From: Cellvibrio fontiphilus
Lineage (GTDB): Bacteria; Pseudomonadota; Gammaproteobacteria; Pseudomonadales; Cellvibrionaceae
NCBI RefSeq assembly: GCF_035317345.1
Contig: NZ_JAYKTU010000002.1
DNA: 64,000 nt
Reading direction: 5' to 3' (one strand)
In this document: piece by piece, positions 1 to 8,362 of the stretch
Layout of the letters: each line of letters starts with the position of its first letter
Numbering within the stretch: the first letter of the stretch is position 1
Made by a program: the position numbers and the translations under genes
The notes under the pieces: generated by a model
Database searches by the model: none
Seen by the model: the letters and a program-made list of their open reading frames with translations, nothing else
Told to the model about the DNA's origin: nothing

Positions 1-178
1 AGAGCTGTCATTTGATCCACAAGATCCAGCCAAAGGCTTTGATCGCAACTGTGACCCTACTTTCACCAATGCGGCAGGCACCAACACTGGCGCTATGCCT
101 AATGCACCGGTTGCCGGGCGCTGGTTCTCGGAAGGGTTCAAGCAACTGCTGGACAACGCTTACCCTCCCCTTGAGTAA
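1..178 (+). CDS. cel6A: GH6 cellobiohydrolase, C-terminal fragment (runs off the left edge)
   Basis: The first bases encode the last 58 residues of a protein that begins outside the window and stops with TAA at 176-178. The tail contains a conserved cysteine followed by Asp-Pro (NCDPT) and the motif GAMPNAPVAGRWF, which matches the C-terminal end of glycoside hydrolase family 6 catalytic domains. GH6 enzymes release cellobiose from cellulose chain ends or cut internally. The catalytic aspartates lie upstream and cannot be seen. No carbohydrate-binding module follows the catalytic domain, so any CBM must be N-terminal. The next gene is a GH9 cellulase on the same strand, which supports a cellulase locus. 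The family call rests on a short tail; the symbol is by analogy with the Cellvibrio enzyme. Confidence 0.72.
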   Translation, partial: ELSFDPQDPAKGFDRNCDPTFTNAAGTNTGAMPNAPVAGRWFSEGFKQLLDNAYPPLE

Positions 179-193
179 GCGTTGCCAGAACAC

Positions 194-321
194 TCACCGG
201 TTGTTCCGGTGAACCCAAGTCGCAACAGGAGTTGCGGCTTGGCTTAGGGACAAGCCGACACTTTTTTATATCGGAGGTGATGGATTTCAGGACAAGGCCA
301 TCACTCCCGCCCCGATATAAA
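194..321 (+). other. Structured 3' UTR of the GH6 gene: four tandem hairpins
   Basis: Between the GH6 stop and its terminator four inverted repeats follow one another. They are a 7-bp stem (194-200/206-212), a 10-bp stem with one G-U pair (217-226/231-240), a short GGCTT/AAGCC stem (241-245/252-256), and a long element with outer arms 265-274/312-321 (TTTATATCGG) and inner arms 277-283/298-304. No open reading frame with a ribosome binding site is evident. This could be an mRNA-stabilising 3' end or a 3'-UTR-derived small RNA. Function unknown. Confidence 0.55.
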
Positions 322-347
322 TCCCCTTTAATCAATGCAATGTTTTA

Positions 348-375
348 CCGGCCTGTATTACAGGCCGGCTTTTTT
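348..375 (+). terminator. Rho-independent terminator after the GH6 gene
   Basis: Perfect 8-bp stem CCGGCCTG/CAGGCCGG with loop TATTA, followed by CTTTTTT. It separates the GH6 transcript from the GH9 gene that starts 73 bases downstream. Confidence 0.93.
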
Positions 376-448
376 AAGCGACAACCCGATACGCACGAAT
401 TCCTGTTTCACTTTTTCAATTTGATTCCTTTCTCGCGAGATATTTCCG

Positions 449-3049
449 ATGAAAAATACGCTGAAGAATAACGGCCAAGCATTTACGCGTGAACTTAAAA
501 CCCAACGCACACGACTCTTTCAAGTAGTTGGCGCAGGCCTCCTGAGCCTGGCTGCCATTCATGCCCAGGCACAAACTGGCAACCCGCGGGTAAACCAGTT
601 GGGTTACCTGCCCACCGGTGCTAAAACCGCCACTTACAAAACCAATCAAACAGCGGCCCAAACCTGGCAGTTGCGTCAAAACGGCACACTGGTAGCGAGT
701 GGCCAGACACTGCCCACCGGAACCGACGCGGCCAGTGGCGATAATCTGCACCAGATCGATTTATCGAACGTGACCGCTACCGGTAGCGGATTTACCCTGA
801 CCGTCGGCAGCGATAGCAGCTACAACTTTGCGATCTCCACTACAGCACTCAAACCTGCCCTATATGACGCCCTCAAGTACTTCTATCACAACCGCAGTGG
901 CATCGCGATTGAGACCCAATACACCGGCGACGGTAATGGCTCCTTCGCCAGTAACAGCAAGTGGTCCCGCCCTGCAGGTCACCTGAATATCGGGGCCAAC
1001 AAAGGCGACATTAATGTGCCCTGCTGGAGCGGCACCTGTAACTATTCACTGAATGTGAGCAAAGGCTGGTATGACGCTGGCGATCACGGCAAATATGTAG
1101 TCAATGGCGGGATTTCGGTGTGGACCTTGCTCAACCTTTACGAGCGCGACCTTTACCTGAGTCGCAACGGCAGTTTGGTGGGTGACGGCAAGTTGAATAT
1201 TCCCGAAAGTGCCAATGGTGTAGCAGACGTATTGGACGAAGCGCGCTGGCAAATGGAATTTATGATGGCAATGCAGGTACCGGTCGGCCAAGCCAAAGCC
1301 GGTATGGCCCACCATAAAATGCACGACGTAGGTTGGACCGGCTTCCCTCTCGCCCCCCATGAAGACCCACAACAGCGCGCACTGGTTCCCCCCTCTACGG
1401 CAGCGACCCTGAACCTGGCCGCGACCGCTGCCCAGTGTGCACGTATCTGGAAAGATATTGACTCAGGCTTTGCCAGTAGCTGTTTGACCGCTGCAACCCG
1501 CGCCTGGGATGCCGCCCAAGCCAACCCCAACGATATTTACAGCGGCAATTATGATAACGGCGGCGGCGGTTATGGCGATGCCAATGTTGCCGACGAGTTC
1601 TATTGGGCAGCGGCAGAGCTGTATATCACCACCGGCGATAGCAAATACCTGAGCCGCATAAATAATTACCTCATTACCCGCAACGACTTCGGTTGGCCGG
1701 ATACCGAGCTGCCAGGCTTGATTTCATTAGCTATGGTGCCCACCAGTCACACCACCAGCCTGCGCGCCAGTGCCCGTCAAAAAATTACCAGCATCGCTAA
1801 TGGCATACTTGCCACCCAAAATGCGTCTGGTTACCCGGCACCACTATCAACCCTTGAGTATTACTGGGGTTCCAATGGCGCAGTGGCAAACAAGCTGATT
1901 TTGTTGGGTTTGGCCTATGACTTTACCGGTAATGACAACTACGCCAAAGGCGTGGGCAAAGGGCTGAACTATTTCTTTGGCCAAAACACCCTGTCTACCT
2001 CCTTTGTTACCGGGGCGGGCACCAAAACCGCCACTCAGCCACACCATAGGTTCTGGTCCAATGCAATCAACGCCAACTACCCTGCACCACCACCCGGCGC
2101 ACTTTCCGGTGGGCCTAATGCAGGGCTTGAGGACAGCACTTCTGCCACCTTGCTGGGCAGCTGTAAATCAAGACCGGCGACCTGCTGGGCGGACAATATC
2201 CACGCTTATGCGGTGAATGAAATTACCATTAACTGGAACGCCCCGCTGGCTTGGAACCTGGCGTTTTATAACGATTACGCCCAGGGCAATGGCGGCGGGC
2301 AAAGCTCATCGAGTCTGGCGAGCAGCTCATCGCTTCCGGCCAGCTCTTCCAGCCTTGCCACCACATCCAGTTCCTCATCCCGCGCACCCAGCAGCTCTTC
2401 CGTGGCAAGCAGCTCTATAGCACCCAGCAGCTCATCGGTAGCATCGAGCATCAGTGGAGCGCAGCAATGTAACTGGTACGGCACGCTCTACCCTCTGTGC
2501 GCAACTACTACATCCGGCTGGGGTTATGAGAACAACAGAAGCTGTATTTCGGCGAGTACTTGCAGCGCACAACCCGCGCCTTTTGGCATTGTAGGCGGCG
2601 GCACCAGCAGCACTCCCGCTAGCAGTACACCGGCAAGCAGCAGACCGGCAAGCAGTACACCCAGCAGTGTAGCGCCATCATCTGTTGCCAGCTCAAGAGC
2701 CAGCTCGACACCACCGGCAAGCTCATCCAGCTCAGTGGCTGGTGGCGGCAACTGCCAGTATCTGATCAGCAACGAGTGGAATAACGGTTTTACCGCCAGC
2801 TTGCGCATCACCAACACTGGTAACAGTCCTATTAACGGCTGGACAGTTAACTGGTCCTACAGCGATGGCACTCGAATCACCAACAGCTGGAATGGAGTGT
2901 TCAGTGGCAATAACCCCTACTCGGTAAGCAATCTGGGATGGAATGGCACCATTCAACCCGGGCAATCAGTGGAGGTTGGCTTCCAAGGTACCAAAGGCAC
3001 CAGTGGCAGTGCACAAATTCCACGAGTGACTGGCAGTGTGTGTAACTAA
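449..3049 (+). CDS. cel9A: Secreted GH9 endoglucanase with CBM10 and CBM2 modules
   Basis: An 866-residue secreted cellulase that hydrolyses beta-1,4-glucan. A signal peptide covers about residues 1-42 (cleavage near AQA). An Ig-like CelD_N domain covers about 45-130 and the GH9 (alpha/alpha)6 barrel about 133-610. Catalytic-site signatures are WYDAGDHG with the base aspartates D209 and D212, the HHRFW motif around H532-H533, and the acid E591 in VNEIT. A poly-serine linker (about 618-669) leads to a CBM10 (about 673-706, with cysteines C673, C684, C699 and C705). A second Pro-Ala-Ser linker (718-766) leads to a C-terminal CBM2 (C769-C865, with W777, W798, W802, W814 and W831), a crystalline-cellulose binder. 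This architecture is typical of Cellvibrio Cel9A. The start is the only plausible ATG before the signal peptide; its ribosome site (GCGAGA) is weak. Confidence 0.95.
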   Translation: MKNTLKNNGQAFTRELKTQRTRLFQVVGAGLLSLAAIHAQAQTGNPRVNQLGYLPTGAKTATYKTNQTAAQTWQLRQNGTLVASGQTLPTGTDAASGDNLHQIDLSNVTATGSGFTLTVGSDSSYNFAISTTALKPALYDALKYFYHNRSGIAIETQYTGDGNGSFASNSKWSRPAGHLNIGANKGDINVPCWSGTCNYSLNVSKGWYDAGDHGKYVVNGGISVWTLLNLYERDLYLSRNGSLVGDGKLNIPESANGVADVLDEARWQMEFMMAMQVPVGQAKAGMAHHKMHDVGWTGFPLAPHEDPQQRALVPPSTAATLNLAATAAQCARIWKDIDSGFASSCLTAATRAWDAAQANPNDIYSGNYDNGGGGYGDANVADEFYWAAAELYITTGDSKYLSRINNYLITRNDFGWPDTELPGLISLAMVPTSHTTSLRASARQKITSIANGILATQNASGYPAPLSTLEYYWGSNGAVANKLILLGLAYDFTGNDNYAKGVGKGLNYFFGQNTLSTSFVTGAGTKTATQPHHRFWSNAINANYPAPPPGALSGGPNAGLEDSTSATLLGSCKSRPATCWADNIHAYAVNEITINWNAPLAWNLAFYNDYAQGNGGGQSSSSLASSSSLPASSSSLATTSSSSSRAPSSSSVASSSIAPSSSSVASSISGAQQCNWYGTLYPLCATTTSGWGYENNRSCISASTCSAQPAPFGIVGGGTSSTPASSTPASSRPASSTPSSVAPSSVASSRASSTPPASSSSSVAGGGNCQYLISNEWNNGFTASLRITNTGNSPINGWTVNWSYSDGTRITNSWNGVFSGNNPYSVSNLGWNGTIQPGQSVEVGFQGTKGTSGSAQIPRVTGSVCN

Positions 3050-3129
3050 AGCCTTCAGTTAAGGATGGAGGATCGACCAAGGACAGGGAACAGACTAAGG
3101 AGAAAAGGCCAGGAATTAGCCAAACAAAA

Positions 3130-3163
3130 CCTCAGGCGACCAATGGTCGCCTGAGGCATTTTT
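3130..3163. terminator. Bidirectional rho-independent terminator
   Basis: Perfect 12-bp stem CCTCAGGCGACC/GGTCGCCTGAGG around loop AAT. CATTTTT follows on the plus strand and TTTTG on the minus strand. It ends the GH9 gene and the convergent small gene at 3162. Confidence 0.93.
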
Positions 3164-3407
3164 ACAGCAGTGGTTTTGAGGTGAGGATTTGCAACAGGTT
3201 CTGCAGGTGAACCGAACATTCATAACCCAAAGGCGTTAAATAACCGCCATCAGGCAGACTAATTAATTGTTTCTCATACAGGCGCTGGGTGGCGGCAATA
3301 AGTTCAGGAGCGGCATCGGAATGCACTTTCAGACCGGTTTGACTGGTAGTGGCATCGAACAAACGCAGAACTTGCAATTCAGCCACTATTTCCTGGGACA
3401 TTGGCAT
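3162..3407 (-). CDS. Small conserved TIGR02647-family protein
   Basis: An 81-residue protein resembling the TIGR02647 family of conserved small gammaproteobacterial proteins of unknown function, sometimes annotated as DNA-binding. Recognisable features are an N-terminal EIVAELQVLRLFD stretch, a central GLKVH segment and a LISLPDGGYLTPLG hairpin reminiscent of a small winged-helix protein. An upstream in-frame start exists at 3455. I chose the ATG at 3407 because GGAG lies seven bases before it and because family members begin close to this point. It is convergent with the GH9 gene and shares its terminator. Role not known. Confidence 0.75.
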   Translation of the reverse strand: MPMSQEIVAELQVLRLFDATTSQTGLKVHSDAAPELIAATQRLYEKQLISLPDGGYLTPLGYECSVHLQNLLQILTSKPLL

Positions 3408-3487
3408 AGATAACTCCGGTGTTATTGTTAGCAGGGTGTTAGTCATAAATAGCACAAGCCACCGGGATCACAACCTCGCGACCTGTT

Positions 3488-4786
3488 TTATACCGCTGCT
3501 TGTGATGCTGCTGCTAGCGCGGTTTGATAGATAAGCCGCACCTCGTCGGCAATAATCGCCGCACCGCGCGCTACAGTTTCAGGTTCCTGGCAATAAGTCA
3601 CACGAATACATTCATGGCGGTGCTGCCAATCCTCAACTAAACCGGGGAAAAAGTGATGGCCGGATACCACCAGCACACCGCGCGCTTTCAGCCGCTGGTA
3701 AAGCTCCTCGCTGCTAATCGGTAAATCCTTAAACCAGAGCCACAGAAAAATCGCCCCTTCCGGTTTATGGATTAAACAGGGCAAATCGCCCAGGGCTTTT
3801 TTAAACGCAGCTACCGCCATTTCCATCCGGTGACGATAAAAAGGCGCGACAACTTCACGACCCAAACGCAGGATTTTGCCATCCTGTAATAAATGTCGCG
3901 CCACCGCCGGGCCAAAATTACCCGTGGCCAAACTGAGGATAGTATTGGCTTTGGCAAACGCCTGGATAATCGCTGGATCGGCAATAACAATACCCGTGCG
4001 TGCACCAGGTAAACCCAGTTTGGACAGGCTGAGCACCAGAATGGTATTGCTGTTCCAAAGGGGTTCGGCATCCACAAATAAAATGTTCGGAAAAGGCGTA
4101 CCGTAGGCGCCATCCACAATAAAGGGGACCTGGTGAGCGCGCGCCAGTGCATCCAGCTTCAGCAGTTCCTCATCACTGATCACATTACCTGTGGGGTTGG
4201 TGGGGCGAGATACACACAGCGCACCGGTTTCGGCGGTTATCTGGAGTTGGTCAAAATTCACGTGATATTTGAAAAAACCATCCGCTAATAATTCGATACT
4301 GGGGCGCGTGGCGGTAAAAAAATCAGCGCTAATACCCAAGTCGCTATAACCCAAATATTCAGGGGTCAGCGGTAATTGAATTTTCTTGTTGCTGCCATCC
4401 GGGTAATCGCCCGCAAATAAATTGAACAACACAAAAAACGCCGACTGGCTGCCATTGGAGAGCGCAATATTGTCGCGCGAGATCGCCCAGCCATATTCGC
4501 GTTTGAGCAGGCAGGCAATGTCATCCAGTAATTGGGCATCGCCCTGTGGGGGCTGGTATAAACCGAGCAATTCATGGGCAGCGCGGGCATCGTCAAGGGT
4601 GGCCTGCAGCGCGCTTGCAAAGGCTTGCTCCATGGCAGGAATGCGCGCTGGATTGCCGCCCCCCATAAAAATCATCTCCGGATTGACCCGCAACGCTTCG
4701 CCCAGGTCATCCATCAAGGTCACTATGCCTGCATCGCTGCAAAGTTTTTTGCCAAAACGCGAAAGTTTAAGGGACGACTCACTCAT
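3488..4786 (-). CDS. avtA: Valine-pyruvate aminotransferase
   Basis: A fold-type I, PLP-dependent aminotransferase of 432 residues that transfers an amino group between valine and pyruvate (alanine synthesis). The N-terminal MGGGNPARIP segment, the SRPTNPTG motif and the Schiff-base lysine in VLSLSKLGLPGARTG are all present, the latter at about K256 counted from this start. E. coli AvtA is slightly shorter (417 residues). An in-frame ATG ten codons upstream (4816) would add GSPSNVVSY. Neither ATG has a strong Shine-Dalgarno, and alignment of the SRFGKK... region with the family favours the internal start. It is a monocistronic leftward gene after a CheY-like gene. Confidence 0.9.
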   Translation of the reverse strand: MSESSLKLSRFGKKLCSDAGIVTLMDDLGEALRVNPEMIFMGGGNPARIPAMEQAFASALQATLDDARAAHELLGLYQPPQGDAQLLDDIACLLKREYGWAISRDNIALSNGSQSAFFVLFNLFAGDYPDGSNKKIQLPLTPEYLGYSDLGISADFFTATRPSIELLADGFFKYHVNFDQLQITAETGALCVSRPTNPTGNVISDEELLKLDALARAHQVPFIVDGAYGTPFPNILFVDAEPLWNSNTILVLSLSKLGLPGARTGIVIADPAIIQAFAKANTILSLATGNFGPAVARHLLQDGKILRLGREVVAPFYRHRMEMAVAAFKKALGDLPCLIHKPEGAIFLWLWFKDLPISSEELYQRLKARGVLVVSGHHFFPGLVEDWQHRHECIRVTYCQEPETVARGAAIIADEVRLIYQTALAAASQAAV

Positions 4787-4830
4787 ATAACTAACCACAT
4801 TCGATGGAGAACCCATGGCTTGAAAACACG

Positions 4831-4879
4831 CACACCCGTTGACTGGCGCCGTAAACCGGCGGGCAATCTAACGGGTGTG
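4831..4879. repeat. Nested inverted repeat between avtA and the CheY-like gene
   Basis: Outer arms CACACCCGTT (4831-4840) and AACGGGTGTG (4870-4879) are perfect 10-bp complements. Inside sits a second stem CGCCG/CGGCG around TAAAC. Read leftward the structure is followed by GTGTTTTC, so it may terminate the CheY-like transcript or fold in the avtA leader. Confidence 0.5.
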
Positions 4880-4993
4880 AGGGAAAAACTCTAGCCGGGT
4901 GTGGTGACACAAACCAGACGTCATCGACCGTGCACCACTAGCCAGACAACAACAATCGGGCACTGTTTGATTTTGCGAAAAGTGAACCTGAAA

Positions 4994-5359
4994 TTAAATC
5001 AATCCGAACTTGCGCAGGGTTTCTGCCAGCTTTTCGGGATTGACCGGCTTTTGGATAAAATCCATAGCGCCCAATTTGGTCACGCGCGCCTGGGCATCGG
5101 GTTGGATGTCGCCGGAGATAACAATCACCATGGCATCCAACCCCTCTGCTTTTACAGCTTCAAGCACCTGGTAGCCATCCATCTCCGGCATGGTTAGATC
5201 CAGGAACACCATCTCGCCCTTGCCTTCGCGAATAGCCTGAATACCTTCAAGCCCGTTAGTGGCAAAGGTGATATCGACATCCCAATCGGCTGGAAGGGAG
5301 CGCGCGACCTGCTTGCGCGCCATCATTGAATCGTCACATATCAGTAGAGGTGTAGCCAT
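4994..5359 (-). CDS. Single-domain response regulator (CheY-like receiver)
   Basis: A 121-residue stand-alone receiver domain with no output domain. The acid pocket D9-D10, the phosphoacceptor D54 in FLDLTMPEMDG, the switch serine S82 and the conserved lysine K104 in FIQKPV are all present, so it should be phosphorylatable. Such proteins act by protein-protein interaction in chemotaxis-like or phosphorelay pathways. No histidine kinase or CheC/CheX phosphatase gene is adjacent, so its partner must be encoded elsewhere. No clear Shine-Dalgarno precedes the ATG. The specific pathway cannot be told from sequence. Confidence 0.88.
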   Translation of the reverse strand: MATPLLICDDSMMARKQVARSLPADWDVDITFATNGLEGIQAIREGKGEMVFLDLTMPEMDGYQVLEAVKAEGLDAMVIVISGDIQPDAQARVTKLGAMDFIQKPVNPEKLAETLRKFGLI

Positions 5360-5477
5360 GAAGTCGCAATATCTGTGAGTGAATGAAGTTATCAGGAGTA
5401 TAGCCAGTGAATCTGGCGTCAGTCATTTTTTTAGCCAGTTTCTTATTCACTACAACTACTGGCACAACAGATCAATC

Positions 5478-6743
5478 TCAGGCTGCTGCAGGTGCCGCAT
5501 CAAACAACTCACCCAGAGTAATCGCATATAGTCCTTGCATCTGCTGATCCGCCTGAGTCAATAGCTCAAGAGCCGTTCCTCCCCATGGCAGGGCGAGTAG
5601 AGCCTCTTGTTCAGCGGGAACTTGGAAAGCCGAACGATTGGGTAGCTCAATCATGTCGATCAATTGGCGCAGGCTGACTAGCTGTAGATTTTTACTCAGC
5701 AGGAATTCACCCTGGTAGTTAGTTGTCAGGATGCGATGACGCACCAGCGCCTGGCTTATACGCTGCCATTGTTCGGCCGCCAACCCCAACTGGATCAACA
5801 CCCGCTCTGGCAAGCTTGCGCCCTGTTTGGCGGCTTCATAACAGCGCCACAACACCAGCAGGGCTGCCATCAAATCGGGATAGTTGCGATCCCGCAAACC
5901 AATTTGATAAGCATTGATGGTATGCACCACCACCGCGCCACCCAACACCACAGTCCAAACCAAATTGACCCAGAGTAGGAAGAGCGGCAAAGCAGCAAAG
6001 GCACCGTATACCAGCGAAAAAGATGAGTGGCTAACAATCCAGCCAAATGCGGCCTTCAGCCCTTGAAACCCCAGGGTGGTCACGGCTCCGCCCACCATAG
6101 CGTGGCTCACCCTGACTTTGCAGTTGGGTACAGCAACAAATAACAGCGTGAAGGCCGCCCAGGTCAGCACCCAGGGCGCAAACTGCAACACCCACTCCAC
6201 CAGCCCAAGATTGTCGTAGGTGCCCACCAATAAACGAAAGGACACCAAATAAGTGCTCATAGCCAAAGCGACCCCCAACAACAAAGGACCGAGGCTGAGA
6301 ATGGCCCAGTAGAGCAGAAAATTGGCAACACCGCGTCGGCCGCGGGTCACGCCCCAGATCGCATTAAAATTCTCTTCGATGTTTTTCAACATCAAATAAG
6401 CAGACACCAGAAGAAAACCAAAACCAAACGCGGTTAATTGCCGCGCCTGTTCAGAAAAGGATTGCAGGTACTTGCCCAGATCCTGCTCACTGTTGGGCAG
6501 TAAATGTTGAAACAACAGCGCCTGTAGTTCATCCCCTAAATCCTGGAAGGCCGGGATCAGGGAAAACATGGAAAAAGTCACTGTCAGCATCGGCACAGTG
6601 GCAAACAGGGTGACGTAAGTTAAAGATGCCGCGCTTTTTTGGCAGCCCCTGGCGCGATACTGCTTTACCACCAAACGAAAGAATCCAACTAACCAGCAAT
6701 ACTGTGTGGTGGCAAAACGATGCAGGTTTGACAGCAAAGACAT
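5478..6743 (-). CDS. YihY/BrkB-family inner-membrane protein
   Basis: A 421-residue polytopic inner-membrane protein of the YihY/UPF0761 (BrkB-like) family. Six hydrophobic segments are visible near residues 43-65, 103-120, 142-170, 185-206, 212-232 and 246-275. They are followed by a soluble C-terminal region of about 140 residues. The family signature around AASLTYVTLFATVPM and the IEENFNAIWGV motif are present. Biochemical function is unsettled; the old RNase BN annotation of this family was wrong. AAGGA lies nine bases before the ATG. It is divergent from arsC, as in Pseudomonas, where BrkB, arsC, wrbA and DUF2069 genes cluster. Confidence 0.9.
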   Translation of the reverse strand: MSLLSNLHRFATTQYCWLVGFFRLVVKQYRARGCQKSAASLTYVTLFATVPMLTVTFSMFSLIPAFQDLGDELQALLFQHLLPNSEQDLGKYLQSFSEQARQLTAFGFGFLLVSAYLMLKNIEENFNAIWGVTRGRRGVANFLLYWAILSLGPLLLGVALAMSTYLVSFRLLVGTYDNLGLVEWVLQFAPWVLTWAAFTLLFVAVPNCKVRVSHAMVGGAVTTLGFQGLKAAFGWIVSHSSFSLVYGAFAALPLFLLWVNLVWTVVLGGAVVVHTINAYQIGLRDRNYPDLMAALLVLWRCYEAAKQGASLPERVLIQLGLAAEQWQRISQALVRHRILTTNYQGEFLLSKNLQLVSLRQLIDMIELPNRSAFQVPAEQEALLALPWGGTALELLTQADQQMQGLYAITLGELFDAAPAAA

Positions 6744-6780
6744 AGATTCAAATCCTTAAAACAACGCGAGTCGCAGCCGT

Positions 6781-6786
6781 TATAAT
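6781..6786 (+). promoter_or_regulatory. -10 box of the arsC-wrbA promoter
   Basis: A perfect TATAAT lies 60 bases before the arsC start in the divergent intergenic region. No good -35 hexamer is found at 16-18 bases upstream, so the promoter may be extended or activator-dependent. Confidence 0.5.
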
Positions 6787-6845
6787 CGCAGGCCAACTGC
6801 CACCGGCAGGCGAGCTGGTACACAATCACGGGGAATAACGGCGAG

Positions 6846-7211
6846 ATGAAACATACCGCAAAAATTGCACTCTACCATAACCCACGCTGCTCAAAATCGC
6901 GTGAGGCGCTCAAACTACTTCATGAGCAAGGCATTGAACCCGAGATTATTTTGTACCTGGAAACACCCCCCGATGCGGCCAGTTTGAAACAGCTGCTAGC
7001 TAAACTTGGCATAGGAGCACGTGCGCTGCTGCGCAAAGGTGAGGATGCTTACAAAGAACTGGGGTTAGCCGATGAAACCCTGAGCGAAGCCGCGCTGATC
7101 GAGGCGATGGTAAAACACCCCAAACTTATCGAACGACCTATTGCAGTAAAAGGCCAGATCGCCCTGATCGGACGCCCGCCGGAAAACGTTTTACAGTTAC
7201 TGAATCGCTAA
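6846..7211 (+). CDS. arsC: ArsC-type arsenate reductase (glutaredoxin family)
   Basis: A 121-residue thioredoxin-fold protein of the ArsC/YfgD family. It carries the active-site cysteine C15 in YHNPRCSKSR and the conserved LIERPI segment with the arginine that binds the oxyanion. Family members reduce arsenate to arsenite with glutathione and glutaredoxin. YfgD-type members without an ars operon may have another thiol substrate. There is no arsenite pump or ArsR gene here. It is followed after 22 bases by wrbA and after that by a DUF2069 gene, which suggests one transcript. GGCGAG precedes the ATG. Confidence 0.9.
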   Translation: MKHTAKIALYHNPRCSKSREALKLLHEQGIEPEIILYLETPPDAASLKQLLAKLGIGARALLRKGEDAYKELGLADETLSEAALIEAMVKHPKLIERPIAVKGQIALIGRPPENVLQLLNR

Positions 7212-7233
7212 ACCAAACAGGAAGCACCGCATT

Positions 7234-7842
7234 ATGAGCGCTTACGTATTAGTACTTTATTACAGCCGCTACGGCTCCACCCGGGAGATGGCAAAACAAA
7301 TCGCACGCGGTGTAGAACAGGTTGCCGGGATAGAAGCGCGCTTGCGCACAGTGCCCGCCGTCTCTCCCGTAACTGAAGCCAGCGCCCCCGCTATTCCCGA
7401 TAGCGGTGCAGTTTATTGTAGCGAGGAAGATTTAAAACATTGCGCCGGTTTGATCCTCGGCAGCCCTACCCGTTTTGGCAATATGGCGGCGCCGATGAAA
7501 TATTTTCTGGATGGCACCGGCAGCCAGTGGCTTAACGGCGATTTAATCGACAAACCCGCAGCGGTATTTACTTCCACCGCCAGTCTGCACGGCGGTCAGG
7601 AATCCACCTTGCTCAGCATGATGCTACCCTTGCTGCACCAGGGTATGGTGATCAGTGGTATTCCTTACAGTGAAGCGGCATTAAACACCACCCGCACCGG
7701 CGGAACGCCCTACGGCGCCTCTCATCTGGCAAGCGGCGATCAACCCAGCAAACTCAGCAGCGAAGAAATTGCCCTGTGCCAGGCACTCGGCAAACGCGTT
7801 GCCAAACTCGCACTCCAATTAGCTGAACCCAACAGCCATTAA
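7234..7842 (+). CDS. wrbA: NAD(P)H:quinone oxidoreductase WrbA
   Basis: A 202-residue flavodoxin-fold protein that uses FMN to reduce quinones by two electrons, avoiding semiquinone radicals. The N-terminal FMN phosphate loop YYSRYGSTREMA, the LGSPTRFGNMAAPMKYFLD segment and the FTSTASLHGGQESTL motif are diagnostic of WrbA. The loop after the first strand contains a proline/alanine-rich insertion. It sits second in the arsC-wrbA-DUF2069 cluster, 22 bases after arsC and 20 bases before the next gene. AGGAAG lies upstream of the ATG. It is cytosolic and likely stress-related. Confidence 0.95.
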   Translation: MSAYVLVLYYSRYGSTREMAKQIARGVEQVAGIEARLRTVPAVSPVTEASAPAIPDSGAVYCSEEDLKHCAGLILGSPTRFGNMAAPMKYFLDGTGSQWLNGDLIDKPAAVFTSTASLHGGQESTLLSMMLPLLHQGMVISGIPYSEAALNTTRTGGTPYGASHLASGDQPSKLSSEEIALCQALGKRVAKLALQLAEPNSH

Positions 7843-7862
7843 TTGCACACTAAAGGTTAGCC

Positions 7863-8303
7863 ATGACTCAGGATCAACAAGCTCCAAATAACAGCCCGGA
7901 AACAACCAAAAAAATACTGGTAATCAGTGACGCAGATGCCGTGGTGCTGGAAAAAAAATTACGCTTGGGTACGCAGATCTGCAACCTGAGTTACCTTGCA
8001 CTTTTGATTGTACTTAGCCTCAACTCCCTGCTAGGCGATAAGTTCAATATTGTTCATTGGCTGATAGCCGTTGTACCGCTGCTAATATTCATCCCCGGTT
8101 TGCTAAAACCGCAACATCGCACATACAGCTGGCTCTGTTTTGTACTGCTGATGTATTTTTTATTTCTAGTGCCGCTGCTGATGAGTTATTGGTCATTGAT
8201 TTATTGGGTACTTACGCTGCTGGTCACTGTGTTATTCGTCGCGGCGATGATGACCAGCCGCTGGCTGCAATACTGGAACTATTATCTCTCCACCAAACAA
8301 TAA
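7863..8303 (+). CDS. DUF2069 small membrane protein
   Basis: A 146-residue protein with a polar N-terminus (about residues 1-35) and four hydrophobic segments covering about 40-58, 63-80, 88-108 and 110-130. It resembles DUF2069, a family of unknown function that often follows wrbA in Pseudomonas and relatives. AGGTTAGCC immediately precedes the ATG. Its position 20 bases after wrbA indicates co-transcription. No catalytic motif is apparent. Confidence 0.82.
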   Translation: MTQDQQAPNNSPETTKKILVISDADAVVLEKKLRLGTQICNLSYLALLIVLSLNSLLGDKFNIVHWLIAVVPLLIFIPGLLKPQHRTYSWLCFVLLMYFLFLVPLLMSYWSLIYWVLTLLVTVLFVAAMMTSRWLQYWNYYLSTKQ

Positions 8304-8362
8304 TTTTCTGGCCGAGTGGTTACTGAACCCGTTTTTATATTTCTAATGCAAGGAACATTACT

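Noticed and set aside
6738..6755. tRNA T-loop-like stretch GATTCAAATCC near the BrkB start
   Set aside because: No acceptor, D-arm or anticodon arm can be folded around it. It is the BrkB ribosome-site region.
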